DNA of 28,969 bases, taken from positions 1 to 28,969 of the forward strand of contig CAYNLK010000074.1 in assembly GCA_964398055.1 (NCBI GenBank), in the 5' to 3' direction. Each line of letters opens with the position of its first letter. The first letter of the stretch is position 1. Both the position numbers and the translations under genes were made by a program. The DNA comes from CAYNLK01 sp964398055. Its GTDB lineage: Bacteria; Chloroflexota; Anaerolineae; 4572-78; J111. The notes below the pieces were generated by a model. That model had not been told where the DNA came from and did not search any database. It saw only the letters and a list, made by a program, of their open reading frames with translations. Of the stretch, positions 1-7,858 are shown piece by piece.

Positions 1-271
1 ACTGGTACACTTTTCGTCCGCTGTTTTTGGTACAAAATTATACCGCTGCTGACAACCCATCCCGCTATTATAACACTACAACAACGAATTGCTGAAATAA
101 ATGAAGGGGAGGACAAAATTCGTTCCTTTCTTCCATTCGTTGTTGTCTGTCTGTTACAACAAATCTTTGACCAGTACATATTCCATTGATTTCCGACATT
201 CAAGTCAGCATTAGGCCATACCGGGCAAGATATGATAGAATGAGTCTGAGATAATCTGCCCGGAGAATTCA
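1..271. promoter_or_regulatory. Left-edge intergenic region with a 12-bp inverted repeat
   Basis: This is the leader of the TIR-NACHT gene. A perfect 12-bp inverted repeat (ACAACAACGAAT at 78-89, ATTCGTTGTTGT at 135-146) is separated by 45 bp and could be an operator or the end of a small element. A -10-like TATGAT lies at 231-236 without a convincing -35. The SD-like GGAGA at 252-256 precedes the ATG at 272. The left end is cut by the window, so any upstream gene is not visible. Confidence 0.4.
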
Positions 272-3200
272 ATGCCCCAGCCGACCGTTTTTATCAGCTA
301 CAGCCATAAAGACGAAACCGAAAAAGAGGCCCTGCTGACCCATTTGGGCGGCCTGCAGCGGACAGGCTTGATTACCCGGTGGAGCGACGATCAGATTGGG
401 GCCGGCGCGGCCTGGAAGCAAGACATTAAAGAGGCTATTGACCAGGCCAGCGTAGCCATCCTGCTGGTCACGGCCAGTTTTCTCGATTCCAAATTCATTA
501 CCACTCAGGAAGTCCCGGCTCTGCTGGCGCGTCAAAAGGCCGGGGGATTGGTCATCGTGCCGGTCATTGCCAGAGCCTGCGCCTGGCAACGAGTCGAGTG
601 GTTGCAGCAGATGAATGTCAGGCCCAAAAACGGCGCGCCGGTCTGGCGAGAGGGCGGCCGCTACGCCGACGAAGAGTTGGCCAGGATTGCCGAAGATGTG
701 GCGGCCGTCGTCGAAAAAATGACGGCGACGAAGGCCCTGCCCCAGAGCCGGGTCAACTACTTGAACCACCTGGTAGACCGCTACCGTTACCTCGATTTTC
801 GAGGGATGGGCGTCTCCGACCGGGTGCCGCTGCGGCTGCCCCTGTTGGAGATGTACGTCCCGCTCAAAGCCCGGATCGAACTGCCTGAAGGCGAAACCTG
901 GCGGCGGGGCCTGCGCCTGGCCGGACGCCAGCTCAGCCCGGCTGAAACCGAAACCGTTGGCCTTCGCTTGAGCGAGCCGCAGCCGGTACTTGAGCTGCTC
1001 CGGCAGCACCCTGGCCTGGTCGTGTTGGGCGATCCGGGCGCGGGCAAAACGACCTTTCTCAAATACCTGGCCTTGCGCCTGGCTCAGGCTGAAGGCGAAG
1101 CGCTGGGACTGGGCAGCCGCTTGCCGGTGTTGCTGCCGCTGTCGGCCTACGCCAATGCCCTGGCCGAGGCGGATATCTCTCTGGACCGCTTTATTGCCGA
1201 TTACTACCACCAGCGGGTGGGCGAGTTGTCGCTGGCCCCGCTGCTGGCGACGGCGCTGGCCGATGGGCAGGCTCTGCTGTTGCTGGACGGGCTGGATGAG
1301 GTCAAGAGTTCGCCCCAACGGCGGCTGGTGGTGGATCGGGTGGTCGACTTTTTCTGCGCCTACCGGCGCCAGGGCAACAAGTTTATCCTGACCAGCCGGA
1401 TCGTCGGTTACCGGGAGGTTCGCCCGACAACCGAGGGGCTGGCCGAATGTACCCTGGTCGATTTTGAAATCGCCGAGATCACCGATTTTATCGACAAATG
1501 GACCACCGCCCTGGAGCGAGCCGCCCGGGGCGACACGCCGGTTGCAGCCGAAGCAGCCGGCCGGGAGCGAGCCGAACTGTTGGCCGCGGTGGCCCGCAAT
1601 CCGGGGGTGCGCGACCTGGCCGCCAATCCCTTACTCTTGACTATTCTGGCCCTGATGAAGCGGCAGGGCATTACTCTGCCGGAGCGGCGAGTCGAACTGT
1701 ACCAGAAGTACGTCGAGACTCTGCTCAAACATTGGAACCTGGCCCGGGGTCTGGACCGCCCGGCCAGCCGGGACCTGGACGTGATCGAAACGATCCGGGT
1801 GCTGGCCCCGCTGGCTCTGTGGATGCACCAGACGAGTCCCGGCGTCGGCCTGGTCAAGCGGGAGGCGCTGCTGCGCCAATTGACCGGGATTTTGGCCGAA
1901 CGAGGCCAGCCGGAGCCGGAGCAGGCGGCCCGGCAGTTACTGGCCGACGCTCGTGAGCACGCCAGTCTGCTGCTTGAGCGGGGAGCCGGGGAATATGGCT
2001 TCATCCACCTGACCTTTCAGGAGTACCTGGCCGCGGTGGCCATTGCCCACCGGGCCCAGCGCGGGCCGGAGGCGGTGGTCGATTTTTTGGCCGGCTACGT
2101 GGGCGACGATAACTGGCGCGAGGTGACTCTGCTGACGATTGCTTATCTTGGCCTCATCCAACAGTGGGACGAACTGGCCGGCCGGGTGGTGCGGCAGTTG
2201 ATCAAAAACTCGCCGGGCGAGCCGGGCCAGGCTGTCGTGCTGGCCGGGCAGGCTGTGGCGGATGCCTGGCCGGGCGGCGTCGACCCGGCTACCAAAAACT
2301 GGCTTGGCCAGGTGCTGGCCAAAACGATGGCGGCCGACCGCCGGGTCAAGCCCCACCTGCGCGCCGCAGCCGGAGACGCCCTGGCCAAACTGGGCGACCG
2401 CCGCCCCGGCGTCGACCTGCTCTCCCCTTTCCCGCCGCCGGAAGAGAGGCTGGGGGTGAGGACCTTACCGGACCTTGAATTCTGCTTCATCCCGGCCGGC
2501 CCCTTTTGGTTGGGTAGCCCGGCTGAGGACGACCAGGCTTACGCCGACGAAAAGCCCCTGCATCGAGTAGTCCTCCCTTACGATTACTGGCTTGGCCGCT
2601 ACCCGGTGACGGTGGCTCAGTTCGACGCTTTTGTGGCCGCCAGAGGTTACCAGAATCCGGCCTATTGGCCGGAAGCGATTGCCAACGGAGCTTGGCAGGC
2701 CGGGAAATTTAGGCGTCGTTTGTATGATTTGAAAGATAACAAAATAGTGGTGGTGGGCGAGGAGGAGGTCGACCGGCCCTACGATTTTGGCGAACCGTTC
2801 AACCTGCCCAACCATCCGGCGGTGGGAATTTCCTGGTACGAAGCCCTGGCTTTTTGCCGCTGGCTGGAGGAGCAGTTGGCAGTGAATAGTGAACAGTTAT
2901 CAGTGAACAGTGGGCAGTTATCAGTAAACAGGGGACAGTTAGGGAGTGGGGGAAGTTTGGCGACCTGGCGTGATTTGTTGACGGTCAAAGGCTACCGGCT
3001 GACCCTGCCCAGCGAGGCCGAGTGGGAGAAGGCGGCTCGCGGGCCTTCAACAGGCTCAGGCCAGGCGCGCCGCTATCCCTGGGGCGACGAGCCCGATCCA
3101 AACCGGGCCAACTATGAGGATACCAAGCTGGAGACGACCAGCGCCGTGGGCTGTTTCCCCGGTGGGGTTAGCCCCTACGGCTGCGAAGAGATGAGCGGCA

Positions 3201-3454
3201 ACGTCTGGGAGTGGACTCGTAGCTTGTGGGGCCGGGATTGGCAAAAACCCGATTTCAGGTATCCTTATGAGCCAACGGCTGGCCGGGAGAATCTCCAGGC
3301 TGGAACAGATGTTCTCCGGGTACTGCGGGGTGGATCGTTGCACCTTGATCACGTCAGCGTCCGCTGCGCTGTCCGTAACAGGATCAACCCACACCTTGGG
3401 AGCTCGACCTTCGGGTTTCGGCTGGTGGTGTCCCCATTTTCCTCTGACCTCTAA
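272..3454 (+). CDS. TIR-NACHT NTPase with C-terminal FGE-sulfatase-like domain
   Basis: A 1060-residue STAND-type protein. Residues 5-130 form a TIR/TIR_2-like domain beginning FISYSHKD. A NACHT NTPase follows, with Walker A GDPGAGKTT near residue 253 and Walker B LLLLDGLDE near 335. A helical region spans roughly 500-720, and a formylglycine-generating-enzyme (FGE) fold covers about 735-1060 (GNVWEWT, RGGSL, FGFRLV). Such proteins are known or suspected intracellular sensors in prokaryotic immunity and conflict systems: TIR as a possible NAD-consuming effector, NACHT as the switch, FGE/C-type-lectin fold as a possible ligand binder. The Cys pair of true FGE enzymes is missing after RGGS (the segment reads LHLDHVSVRC), so sulfatase-type catalysis is unlikely. 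Three 21-nt tandem repeats (2873-2935) and a 24-nt insertion (about 3044-3067, encoding PSTGSGQA) enlarge the FGE domain in frame. GGAGA 15 nt upstream supports the ATG. No partner gene is adjacent, so the defence role is inferred. Confidence 0.9.
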   Translation: MPQPTVFISYSHKDETEKEALLTHLGGLQRTGLITRWSDDQIGAGAAWKQDIKEAIDQASVAILLVTASFLDSKFITTQEVPALLARQKAGGLVIVPVIARACAWQRVEWLQQMNVRPKNGAPVWREGGRYADEELARIAEDVAAVVEKMTATKALPQSRVNYLNHLVDRYRYLDFRGMGVSDRVPLRLPLLEMYVPLKARIELPEGETWRRGLRLAGRQLSPAETETVGLRLSEPQPVLELLRQHPGLVVLGDPGAGKTTFLKYLALRLAQAEGEALGLGSRLPVLLPLSAYANALAEADISLDRFIADYYHQRVGELSLAPLLATALADGQALLLLDGLDEVKSSPQRRLVVDRVVDFFCAYRRQGNKFILTSRIVGYREVRPTTEGLAECTLVDFEIAEITDFIDKWTTALERAARGDTPVAAEAAGRERAELLAAVARNPGVRDLAANPLLLTILALMKRQGITLPERRVELYQKYVETLLKHWNLARGLDRPASRDLDVIETIRVLAPLALWMHQTSPGVGLVKREALLRQLTGILAERGQPEPEQAARQLLADAREHASLLLERGAGEYGFIHLTFQEYLAAVAIAHRAQRGPEAVVDFLAGYVGDDNWREVTLLTIAYLGLIQQWDELAGRVVRQLIKNSPGEPGQAVVLAGQAVADAWPGGVDPATKNWLGQVLAKTMAADRRVKPHLRAAAGDALAKLGDRRPGVDLLSPFPPPEERLGVRTLPDLEFCFIPAGPFWLGSPAEDDQAYADEKPLHRVVLPYDYWLGRYPVTVAQFDAFVAARGYQNPAYWPEAIANGAWQAGKFRRRLYDLKDNKIVVVGEEEVDRPYDFGEPFNLPNHPAVGISWYEALAFCRWLEEQLAVNSEQLSVNSGQLSVNRGQLGSGGSLATWRDLLTVKGYRLTLPSEAEWEKAARGPSTGSGQARRYPWGDEPDPNRANYEDTKLETTSAVGCFPGGVSPYGCEEMSGNVWEWTRSLWGRDWQKPDFRYPYEPTAGRENLQAGTDVLRVLRGGSLHLDHVSVRCAVRNRINPHLGSSTFGFRLVVSPFSSDL
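2873..2943 (+). repeat. 21-bp tandem repeat inside the FGE domain
   Basis: Three consecutive 21-bp units (2873-2893, 2894-2914, 2915-2935), plus 8 bp of a fourth, each begin CAGTT. They encode seven-residue units such as EQLAVNS, EQLSVNS and GQLSVNR. The period is exactly seven codons, so the reading frame is kept. Similar CAGTGAACAGT-type repeats are common in intergenic DNA of filamentous bacteria; here one sits in a coding sequence. Confidence 0.85.
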
Positions 3455-3465
3455 ACCCCTAATGG

Positions 3466-3600
3466 AATGCTCGGTGTGGACCATAGTCCACGCCTCTTGC
3501 TCCGCTCCCGCTGGGCCAAGCTCAGCGGCGGCGGACTGCGGTTCGCCTTGAGCCGAAGAGAGGCTTCCGCTGGACTATGGTCCGCCGGAAGCAAAAAAAG
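3466..3600. repeat. REP cluster upstream of the RAYT (three hairpins)
   Basis: Three short hairpins with the same core, GGAC-4 nt-GTCC or a close variant: GTGGAC/GTCCAC at 3476-3491 (loop CATA); GGCGGAC/GTTCGCC at 3530-3547 (loop TGCG, one G-T pair); and GCTTCCG/CGGAAGC at 3563-3592 enclosing TGGAC/GTCCG (loop TATG). The 24-bp stretch starting ATGCTCGG at 3467 recurs almost unchanged at 4347, beyond the transposase gene. This is the arrangement of REP/BIME sequences beside their cognate RAYT. Confidence 0.8.
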
Positions 3601-3617
3601 AGTTAAAGGATAGGATT

Positions 3618-4178
3618 ATGACAACACGCTGGCGACCTGACTTCGATCCAAGTCACCTATACTACCTAACCACAACCACAGCCGAACGCGCCCACATCTT
3701 TCAAAGAGATATAATTAAGCGTTTGCTGGTGGATGGTCTCTATTACATCAGTCTGATGAATCAGGTTCAACTTTACGCCTTTGTGGTTATGCCCAACCAT
3801 ATCCACGTTATCATCCAATGCCCGGCTGATTGCCCGCCCAAAGAGTGGGCGCGAGCTTTCAAAACCAGCACAGCCCAGTTGATTATTCGTCACTACCGGG
3901 TTGAAGGTAACCAGGCGGCGCTGGATCAATTGGCGGCCATGGTCACTCGTCCTGAGAAACAGGCTTTTAAGGTTTGGGAAGATGGTTATTTGGCCAAAAG
4001 TGTGGTTACGCCTGCTTTTTTGAAGCAGAAATTAGCCTATCTTCATCACAATCCACTGCAACCCCACTGGCAGTTGGCCGCTGCGCCTGAGGATTATGTT
4101 TGGTCCAGCGCCCGGTATTACTTGAAAGACGAATCGGTCATAATTCCGATCAAGGATGTGGGTGAGTTGCTGGTGTAA
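3618..4178 (+). CDS. REP-associated tyrosine transposase (RAYT, Y1_Tnp/IS200-like)
   Basis: A 186-residue single-strand DNA transposase of the HUH/Y1 family. The HUH metal-binding motif is His61-Ile-His63 in MPNHIHVII. Tyr124 in the VWEDGYLAK segment is the best candidate nucleophile, and YLHHNPL (141-147) and YVWSSARYY (160-168) match the conserved C-terminal blocks of RAYTs. The ATG has an AAAGGATAGGA ribosome-binding region 5-15 nt upstream. REP-type hairpins lie on both sides (3476-3592 and 4308-4371), supporting a domesticated RAYT that acts on these hairpins rather than a self-contained insertion sequence. It is convergent with the aldehyde oxidoreductase operon. The family call is firm. 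Activity, and the exact nucleophile, are inferred. Confidence 0.92.
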   Translation: MTTRWRPDFDPSHLYYLTTTTAERAHIFQRDIIKRLLVDGLYYISLMNQVQLYAFVVMPNHIHVIIQCPADCPPKEWARAFKTSTAQLIIRHYRVEGNQAALDQLAAMVTRPEKQAFKVWEDGYLAKSVVTPAFLKQKLAYLHHNPLQPHWQLAAAPEDYVWSSARYYLKDESVIIPIKDVGELLV

Positions 4179-4190
4179 CCTTTAATAGAC

Positions 4191-4281
4191 TTGTTCCTGA
4201 ATAAGCAAGAGATACTAAATATAGTGTCCTGATACAACTCAAAAACGATACATGTCGTGTCTTATTCTTATTGAGGAACAA
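4191..4281. repeat. 91-bp segment with 15-bp imperfect terminal inverted repeats
   Basis: TTGTTCCTGAATAAG (4191-4205) is mirrored by CTTATTGAGGAACAA (4267-4281) with one mismatch. It starts 13 bp after the RAYT stop codon. It may be a small palindromic element or a long stem-loop at the 3' end of the transposase transcript. No target duplication was recognised. Confidence 0.5.
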
Positions 4282-4299
4282 CTCTAATATCCTGAGTGA

Positions 4300-4425
4300 A
4301 GTGGAAGCGGCGGACTGTGGTCCGCCGGGAGCGTGTCTGATCCTCTATGCTCGGCATGGACTACAGTCCACGCCCCTTGCTGCCGCTGGGTTATAGTTAG
4401 CGGCAATGGGGACAATCCACGTCTC
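4300..4425. repeat. REP pair downstream of the RAYT
   Basis: A perfect 8-bp hairpin (CGGCGGAC 4308-4315, loop TGTG, GTCCGCCG 4320-4327) is followed by TGGAC/GTCCA at 4357-4370 (loop TACA). The latter lies inside a direct copy of the upstream REP block (ATGCTCGG...CAGTCCACGCC, 4347-4373). A decayed third copy (GGGGACAATCCACG) follows near 4408. Loop size and core match the upstream cluster at 3466-3600. Confidence 0.8.
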
Positions 4426-4429
4426 CCGT

Positions 4430-4669
4430 TTATCCCCCTCCAATCGGCGGAAAAATCCCTACTTCATCAGCGGAGTTCAGAACGTAAGATAGAGGTTGAG
4501 CCCGGGCATTGACAAAGACCACCCGGACTTCTTCTTGAGGCAAGTTCAATTGCCCGACCAGATCGTCCAGGGTCGCCCCATCCGGGAGATCGACCTCAAA
4601 AGGAGCGCCCGCCGGCTGGCTTGGCCTATGTCGGCTTAGGGTTGCAAAAAGCTTGACGCGGACTCGCAT
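4430..4669 (-). CDS. MoaD/ThiS-family sulfur-carrier protein
   Basis: A 79-residue beta-grasp protein ending PPIGGG. The terminal di-glycine is the thiocarboxylate-forming tail of MoaD/ThiS carriers, which donate sulfur to molybdopterin or thiazole synthesis. The start MRVRVKLFATL at 4669 is chosen because a GAGGTG Shine-Dalgarno, overlapping the stop codon of the preceding maturase gene, sits 3 nt upstream. An upstream in-frame ATG would add a non-homologous tail overlapping the maturase. It is the last gene of the aldehyde oxidoreductase operon, so its likely job is supplying dithiolene sulfur for the tungsten or molybdenum pterin cofactor. A ThiS role is less likely from context. Confidence 0.85.
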   Translation of the reverse strand: MRVRVKLFATLSRHRPSQPAGAPFEVDLPDGATLDDLVGQLNLPQEEVRVVFVNARAQPLSYVLNSADEVGIFPPIGGG

Positions 4670-4676
4670 GGTCACC

Positions 4677-5864
4677 TCACGGACAGCGGACAATATCCTG
4701 GGCCCACAGGCAGTCGGCGCAGGAGGGATTCCAACCCCAGCAGCCCTCATTGCGCTGGCGCAGATCGCAGCTTTCGCGTAGATCACAGTCAGGACAGGAG
4801 GGGAAGTGAAAGGCCCGCACCTCGCTGCGAAAACGCACGTAATCCTCGGACATCCAGATTTCAGCCAGGGATTGTTCGTTCACATTGCCCAGCAAGTAGC
4901 GCGACACCTGTTTCTGGCGGCCGTCGATGGTGTAGTAACTGTAATTGTGCGATAGGGCATAGCATGGCGATACGCCGCCATCCCAGCCGACCACCATGGC
5001 CCGGTCCTGGACAAAGCGGCAGCGACGTTCCGCGCCCCAGTGCATCCGCGGCAGATCCATGGTCCCCCAGGTCACCCACGCTCCCAGCTTGACGCCCCAA
5101 TGGCCGGTATCCAGCGGAGGTTGGGGAGCATAACCGTAGAGCATTTCGTCGCGCATATCTTCGGTGTAAGCCAGCACGTTGCTGACCAGCACCCGGGCCG
5201 CCCCCAGCCGCGCCGCCAGCCCAACCAGGTCGCGCAGCTCGGCCGCGTTGCTCCGCAGAGCCACAAATTCGATCCCCAGGGTGGGGGTTAGCGAGTCCAG
5301 TTGTGTTTTCGCCTCATTCAGGCCGCGGATATTGTTTAGAACCGTTGAGAGCAGCGCGCCGCGGATGTCGGCATAGGTTTCCGGTTTTACTCCATCCACC
5401 GATACTACCAGCCGGTCTACCCCCAGCCGGACCAACTCGTTGGCCATTTCGGCCGTGAGCAGGAGACCGTTGGAGCCAACGGTCACGGCCAGACCGCGCT
5501 CGCGCACGGCCCGGATCATGTCCAGAATATGGCGATGGGCCAAAGGTTCGCCAAAGCCGGTAAAGACCACCCGGTTGAGATTTGGCAGCTCCGCCAAACT
5601 CCCCAGCAATCGCTCAAAAGTAGTCATCGCCATAGGGGCTTTGGGATCTTCCCAAATATTGCGGACACAGGTCCGGCAGTCAAGATTGCAGGTGGTGGTC
5701 GGCTCTACGTACAGCTTGTGGACATCCGGCCGGCGGGGATGCAGAATCAGGTCGCCTTCGCGCTCCTCCAGCCAGTATTCAGCCTGGGGAGAGATGCGTT
5801 GGCGCTGCAAGACCGCCTCCGGCATAATCAGCCGGCTCCGGTCGTCGGTAGTGACTTTGGGCAT
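4677..5864 (-). CDS. Radical SAM/SPASM maturase of tungsten-cofactor oxidoreductase
   Basis: A 395-residue radical SAM enzyme. An AbrB/SpoVT-like N-terminal segment (1-45) is followed by the cluster motif C59-NLD-C63-RT-C66. A Cys-rich SPASM-type C-terminus follows (CxxC pairs in FPSCPDCDLRESC and the final CADCLWAQDIVRCP). This architecture matches the family named tungsten cofactor oxidoreductase radical SAM maturase, which is encoded beside AOR-type enzymes; its exact reaction is not settled. The ATG at 5864 (GGTGA 4-8 nt upstream) is preferred. A longer in-frame start at 5963 would translate an 18-bp palindrome (5919-5958) into a basic LRLRNRRLR stretch, with no ribosome-binding site. It lies between the oxidoreductase and MoaD genes on the same strand. 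Confidence 0.88.
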   Translation of the reverse strand: MPKVTTDDRSRLIMPEAVLQRQRISPQAEYWLEEREGDLILHPRRPDVHKLYVEPTTTCNLDCRTCVRNIWEDPKAPMAMTTFERLLGSLAELPNLNRVVFTGFGEPLAHRHILDMIRAVRERGLAVTVGSNGLLLTAEMANELVRLGVDRLVVSVDGVKPETYADIRGALLSTVLNNIRGLNEAKTQLDSLTPTLGIEFVALRSNAAELRDLVGLAARLGAARVLVSNVLAYTEDMRDEMLYGYAPQPPLDTGHWGVKLGAWVTWGTMDLPRMHWGAERRCRFVQDRAMVVGWDGGVSPCYALSHNYSYYTIDGRQKQVSRYLLGNVNEQSLAEIWMSEDYVRFRSEVRAFHFPSCPDCDLRESCDLRQRNEGCWGWNPSCADCLWAQDIVRCP

Positions 5865-5918
5865 AGTTTCACCGATTCGAGCTGCTATGGCCTTACGTTT
5901 GCCAGGATGACTCCAGAG

Positions 5919-5958
5919 ATTTCTCAGCCTGCGGTTACGCAACCGCAGGCTGAGAAAT
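5919..5958 (-). terminator. Perfect 18-bp stem-loop between AOR and maturase genes
   Basis: ATTTCTCAGCCTGCGGTT (5919-5936), loop ACGC, AACCGCAGGCTGAGAAAT (5941-5958). It lies 20 nt after the oxidoreductase stop. No U-tract follows on either strand, so it may be an RNA-stabilising or attenuating hairpin that lowers expression of the downstream maturase rather than a complete terminator. Confidence 0.6.
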
Positions 5959-5977
5959 GACATATTTTGAAAACAGC

Positions 5978-7732
5978 TTACAGTTCGGCGAAGACCGAAT
6001 CCAGCGCCTCGTCAGGCACGTCGTAAACCACGTTGAGCGGCGCCAGCGGCTCGTACTTCATAAATTCAGGAATACGGTCGTCGGCATTGGTGAAGCCGGC
6101 TGCTTCGTTGAATTTCCGCTCGACCTTGAGGATTTCCGTACCGATTCGGGTGGCGTCGGCGGCGGTCCAGTCGGTCCCCAGGAGGCCGGCGCACTCTTCG
6201 ACCATGCCCTCGAAACCGCTGGCGATATCCAGAATGGGGAAGGCGATGAACAGGCAGTGGCCGGTGCTGTCAATGAAGGCCGTCGCGCTCTGGAAGTTGC
6301 GGCTAAGCGCGGCTTTGCCTTCGGGAGTCACTGGATCGACCTTGCCGCTGACCCCCAGGATTTCCGGGGCGATGGTGTAACCGGCGGTGTGGTCGGCGCC
6401 CATGGGGCTGGTGGCATAGGTGATGCCGATGCCCTTGACCGCCCGCGGCTCGTAAGCCGGCATACTCTGGCCCTTGACCACCGGCACCCTGTGCACGCCC
6501 AGCGCCCGCGCCGTGAAGGCCACCCCGTTGCCCAGGATGCGGCCCAGCGGCGTGCCCTGGCCGATCTCGTGCATCAGCTTGATCGCCGCTTCCCCGTCGC
6601 CGAACTCGGCCAGGCCGCCCTCCATAGCCACGGCAATGGTGTTGCCGGCCTCAATCGTATCCAGGCCGTAGTCGTTGCACAGGTGGATCAATTCACCGGT
6701 AAAATCGAGGGAGTCGATGCCGCAGTTGGCCCCCAGGCTCCAGACCGACTCATACTCCTGGCAGGAGACGTGCTCAGTACCATCCTCTTTATACCAGACG
6801 TTGGAGCACTGGATGATGCAGCCAGGGCTGCAGGCGTGGTTATAAAGCTCTCGGCCCAGGCGCTGCTTGTTGCCCTCAAAGATGGCCTCACCGGCGATCT
6901 TGGCCGCGCCCTCAAAGCGGCCGCTGGAGAAGTTGCGGGTGGGCAGGCCGCCGGCCTCGTTCATGATGTTGATTAGCACGGCGGTGCCGTAGGTATTCAG
7001 GCCGCCCTTGGGCTTGGTAATGTCGTGGGTGCGGATCGCTTCGGTCAGCTTCTTGCGGCCCTGATCGAACAGATCCTTGTTGGCGATGGGCATTGCTCCA
7101 TTAGCGCCGGCGCTGTCTACGACAATGAATTTCAAGCCCTTGGAGCCGAGGATGGCCCCCAGACCGCCGCGGCCGGCATAGCGGGCCGGCCGGCCTTCGA
7201 TGTCGTTGAAGCAGATGCCGGCATTGGTCATCTTAAACTCACCGGCTACGCCGATGGCCATGATATCGGCCTTCTTGCCGAAGCGTTCAAAGAGTTTGGG
7301 GTAGACCTCATACAGCCCCTGGCCGCAATACTCGTCGGCGGGGAAGAAGGTGGCCCCATCCTTGGTCAGGTGGACACCCCAGAACTTGCCGTCCTTCTCC
7401 TGGGGAAAACCCTCGACGATGATAGCTTTGAGCCCCAGCCGGATCACTGAGGGGGACCAGCCGCTGGCGGCGTTCGATTCCTTGATCCCGCCGGTGAGGG
7501 GGGATTTGCCGCCGGCGGAGAGGCGAGCGCTGGTGGGCGCCGCCGTACCGCTGACAATGCCCGGGGACAGGATCAGCTTGTTGTTTGGCCCCAGGGGATG
7601 GGCCATGGGCGGCACCTCGTCGGCGGTCAGGGTGCTGGTCAACCAGCGGCCGGCCATCAATTGGTACTTCTCCGGTACATCCTCAAAGGTGGCGGTGCGG
7701 TTGGTCATATTGATCCGTAGAAACTTACTCAT
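5978..7732 (-). CDS. Aldehyde:ferredoxin oxidoreductase family (tungsten enzyme)
   Basis: A 584-residue AOR-family protein, close to the usual ~600. It begins with the characteristic MSKFLRINMTN and keeps the bis-pterin-binding first domain (LSAGGKSPLTGGIKESNAAS, about 71-90). The [4Fe-4S] ligands are probably Cys301, Cys305 and Cys309 (HACSPGCIIQC) and Cys493 (STGHCLF). The C-x3-C-x3-C spacing differs from the C-x2-C-x3-C of Pyrococcus AOR and resembles the YdhV-like branch, so the physiological substrate should not be assumed to be a simple aldehyde. The family oxidises aldehydes (or reduces acids) with ferredoxin, in the cytoplasm. Start supported by AAGGAGGT 8 nt before the ATG. It is the second gene of an operon with two MoaD-like proteins and a radical SAM maturase. 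Confidence 0.93.
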   Translation of the reverse strand: MSKFLRINMTNRTATFEDVPEKYQLMAGRWLTSTLTADEVPPMAHPLGPNNKLILSPGIVSGTAAPTSARLSAGGKSPLTGGIKESNAASGWSPSVIRLGLKAIIVEGFPQEKDGKFWGVHLTKDGATFFPADEYCGQGLYEVYPKLFERFGKKADIMAIGVAGEFKMTNAGICFNDIEGRPARYAGRGGLGAILGSKGLKFIVVDSAGANGAMPIANKDLFDQGRKKLTEAIRTHDITKPKGGLNTYGTAVLINIMNEAGGLPTRNFSSGRFEGAAKIAGEAIFEGNKQRLGRELYNHACSPGCIIQCSNVWYKEDGTEHVSCQEYESVWSLGANCGIDSLDFTGELIHLCNDYGLDTIEAGNTIAVAMEGGLAEFGDGEAAIKLMHEIGQGTPLGRILGNGVAFTARALGVHRVPVVKGQSMPAYEPRAVKGIGITYATSPMGADHTAGYTIAPEILGVSGKVDPVTPEGKAALSRNFQSATAFIDSTGHCLFIAFPILDIASGFEGMVEECAGLLGTDWTAADATRIGTEILKVERKFNEAAGFTNADDRIPEFMKYEPLAPLNVVYDVPDEALDSVFAEL

Positions 7733-7858
7733 TTTTAATAACCTCCTTGTTATAAATATTTACAGCTCATCATCCCATTATTTTTATCGGCGTGACACGT
7801 GACTTTTTACGCATCACGTTTTATCCATCAACAGGCCGAAATGAAAACGAACGTCCCC

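Noticed and set aside
101..214. Short plus-strand frame starting ATGAAGGGG upstream of the TIR-NACHT gene
   Set aside because: It spans one arm of the inverted repeat, has no ribosome-binding site and encodes no recognisable sequence.
269..1318. Long minus-strand open frame opposite the TIR-NACHT gene
   Set aside because: It is low-complexity, Gln/Arg-rich sequence produced by the GC-rich codon pattern of the real gene; no family features.
4677..4679. TGA of the radical SAM maturase as a second selenocysteine codon
   Set aside because: The TGA is part of the GAGGTGA ribosome-binding site of the MoaD gene, the Cys-Pro end is typical for the family, and no SECIS-like hairpin follows.
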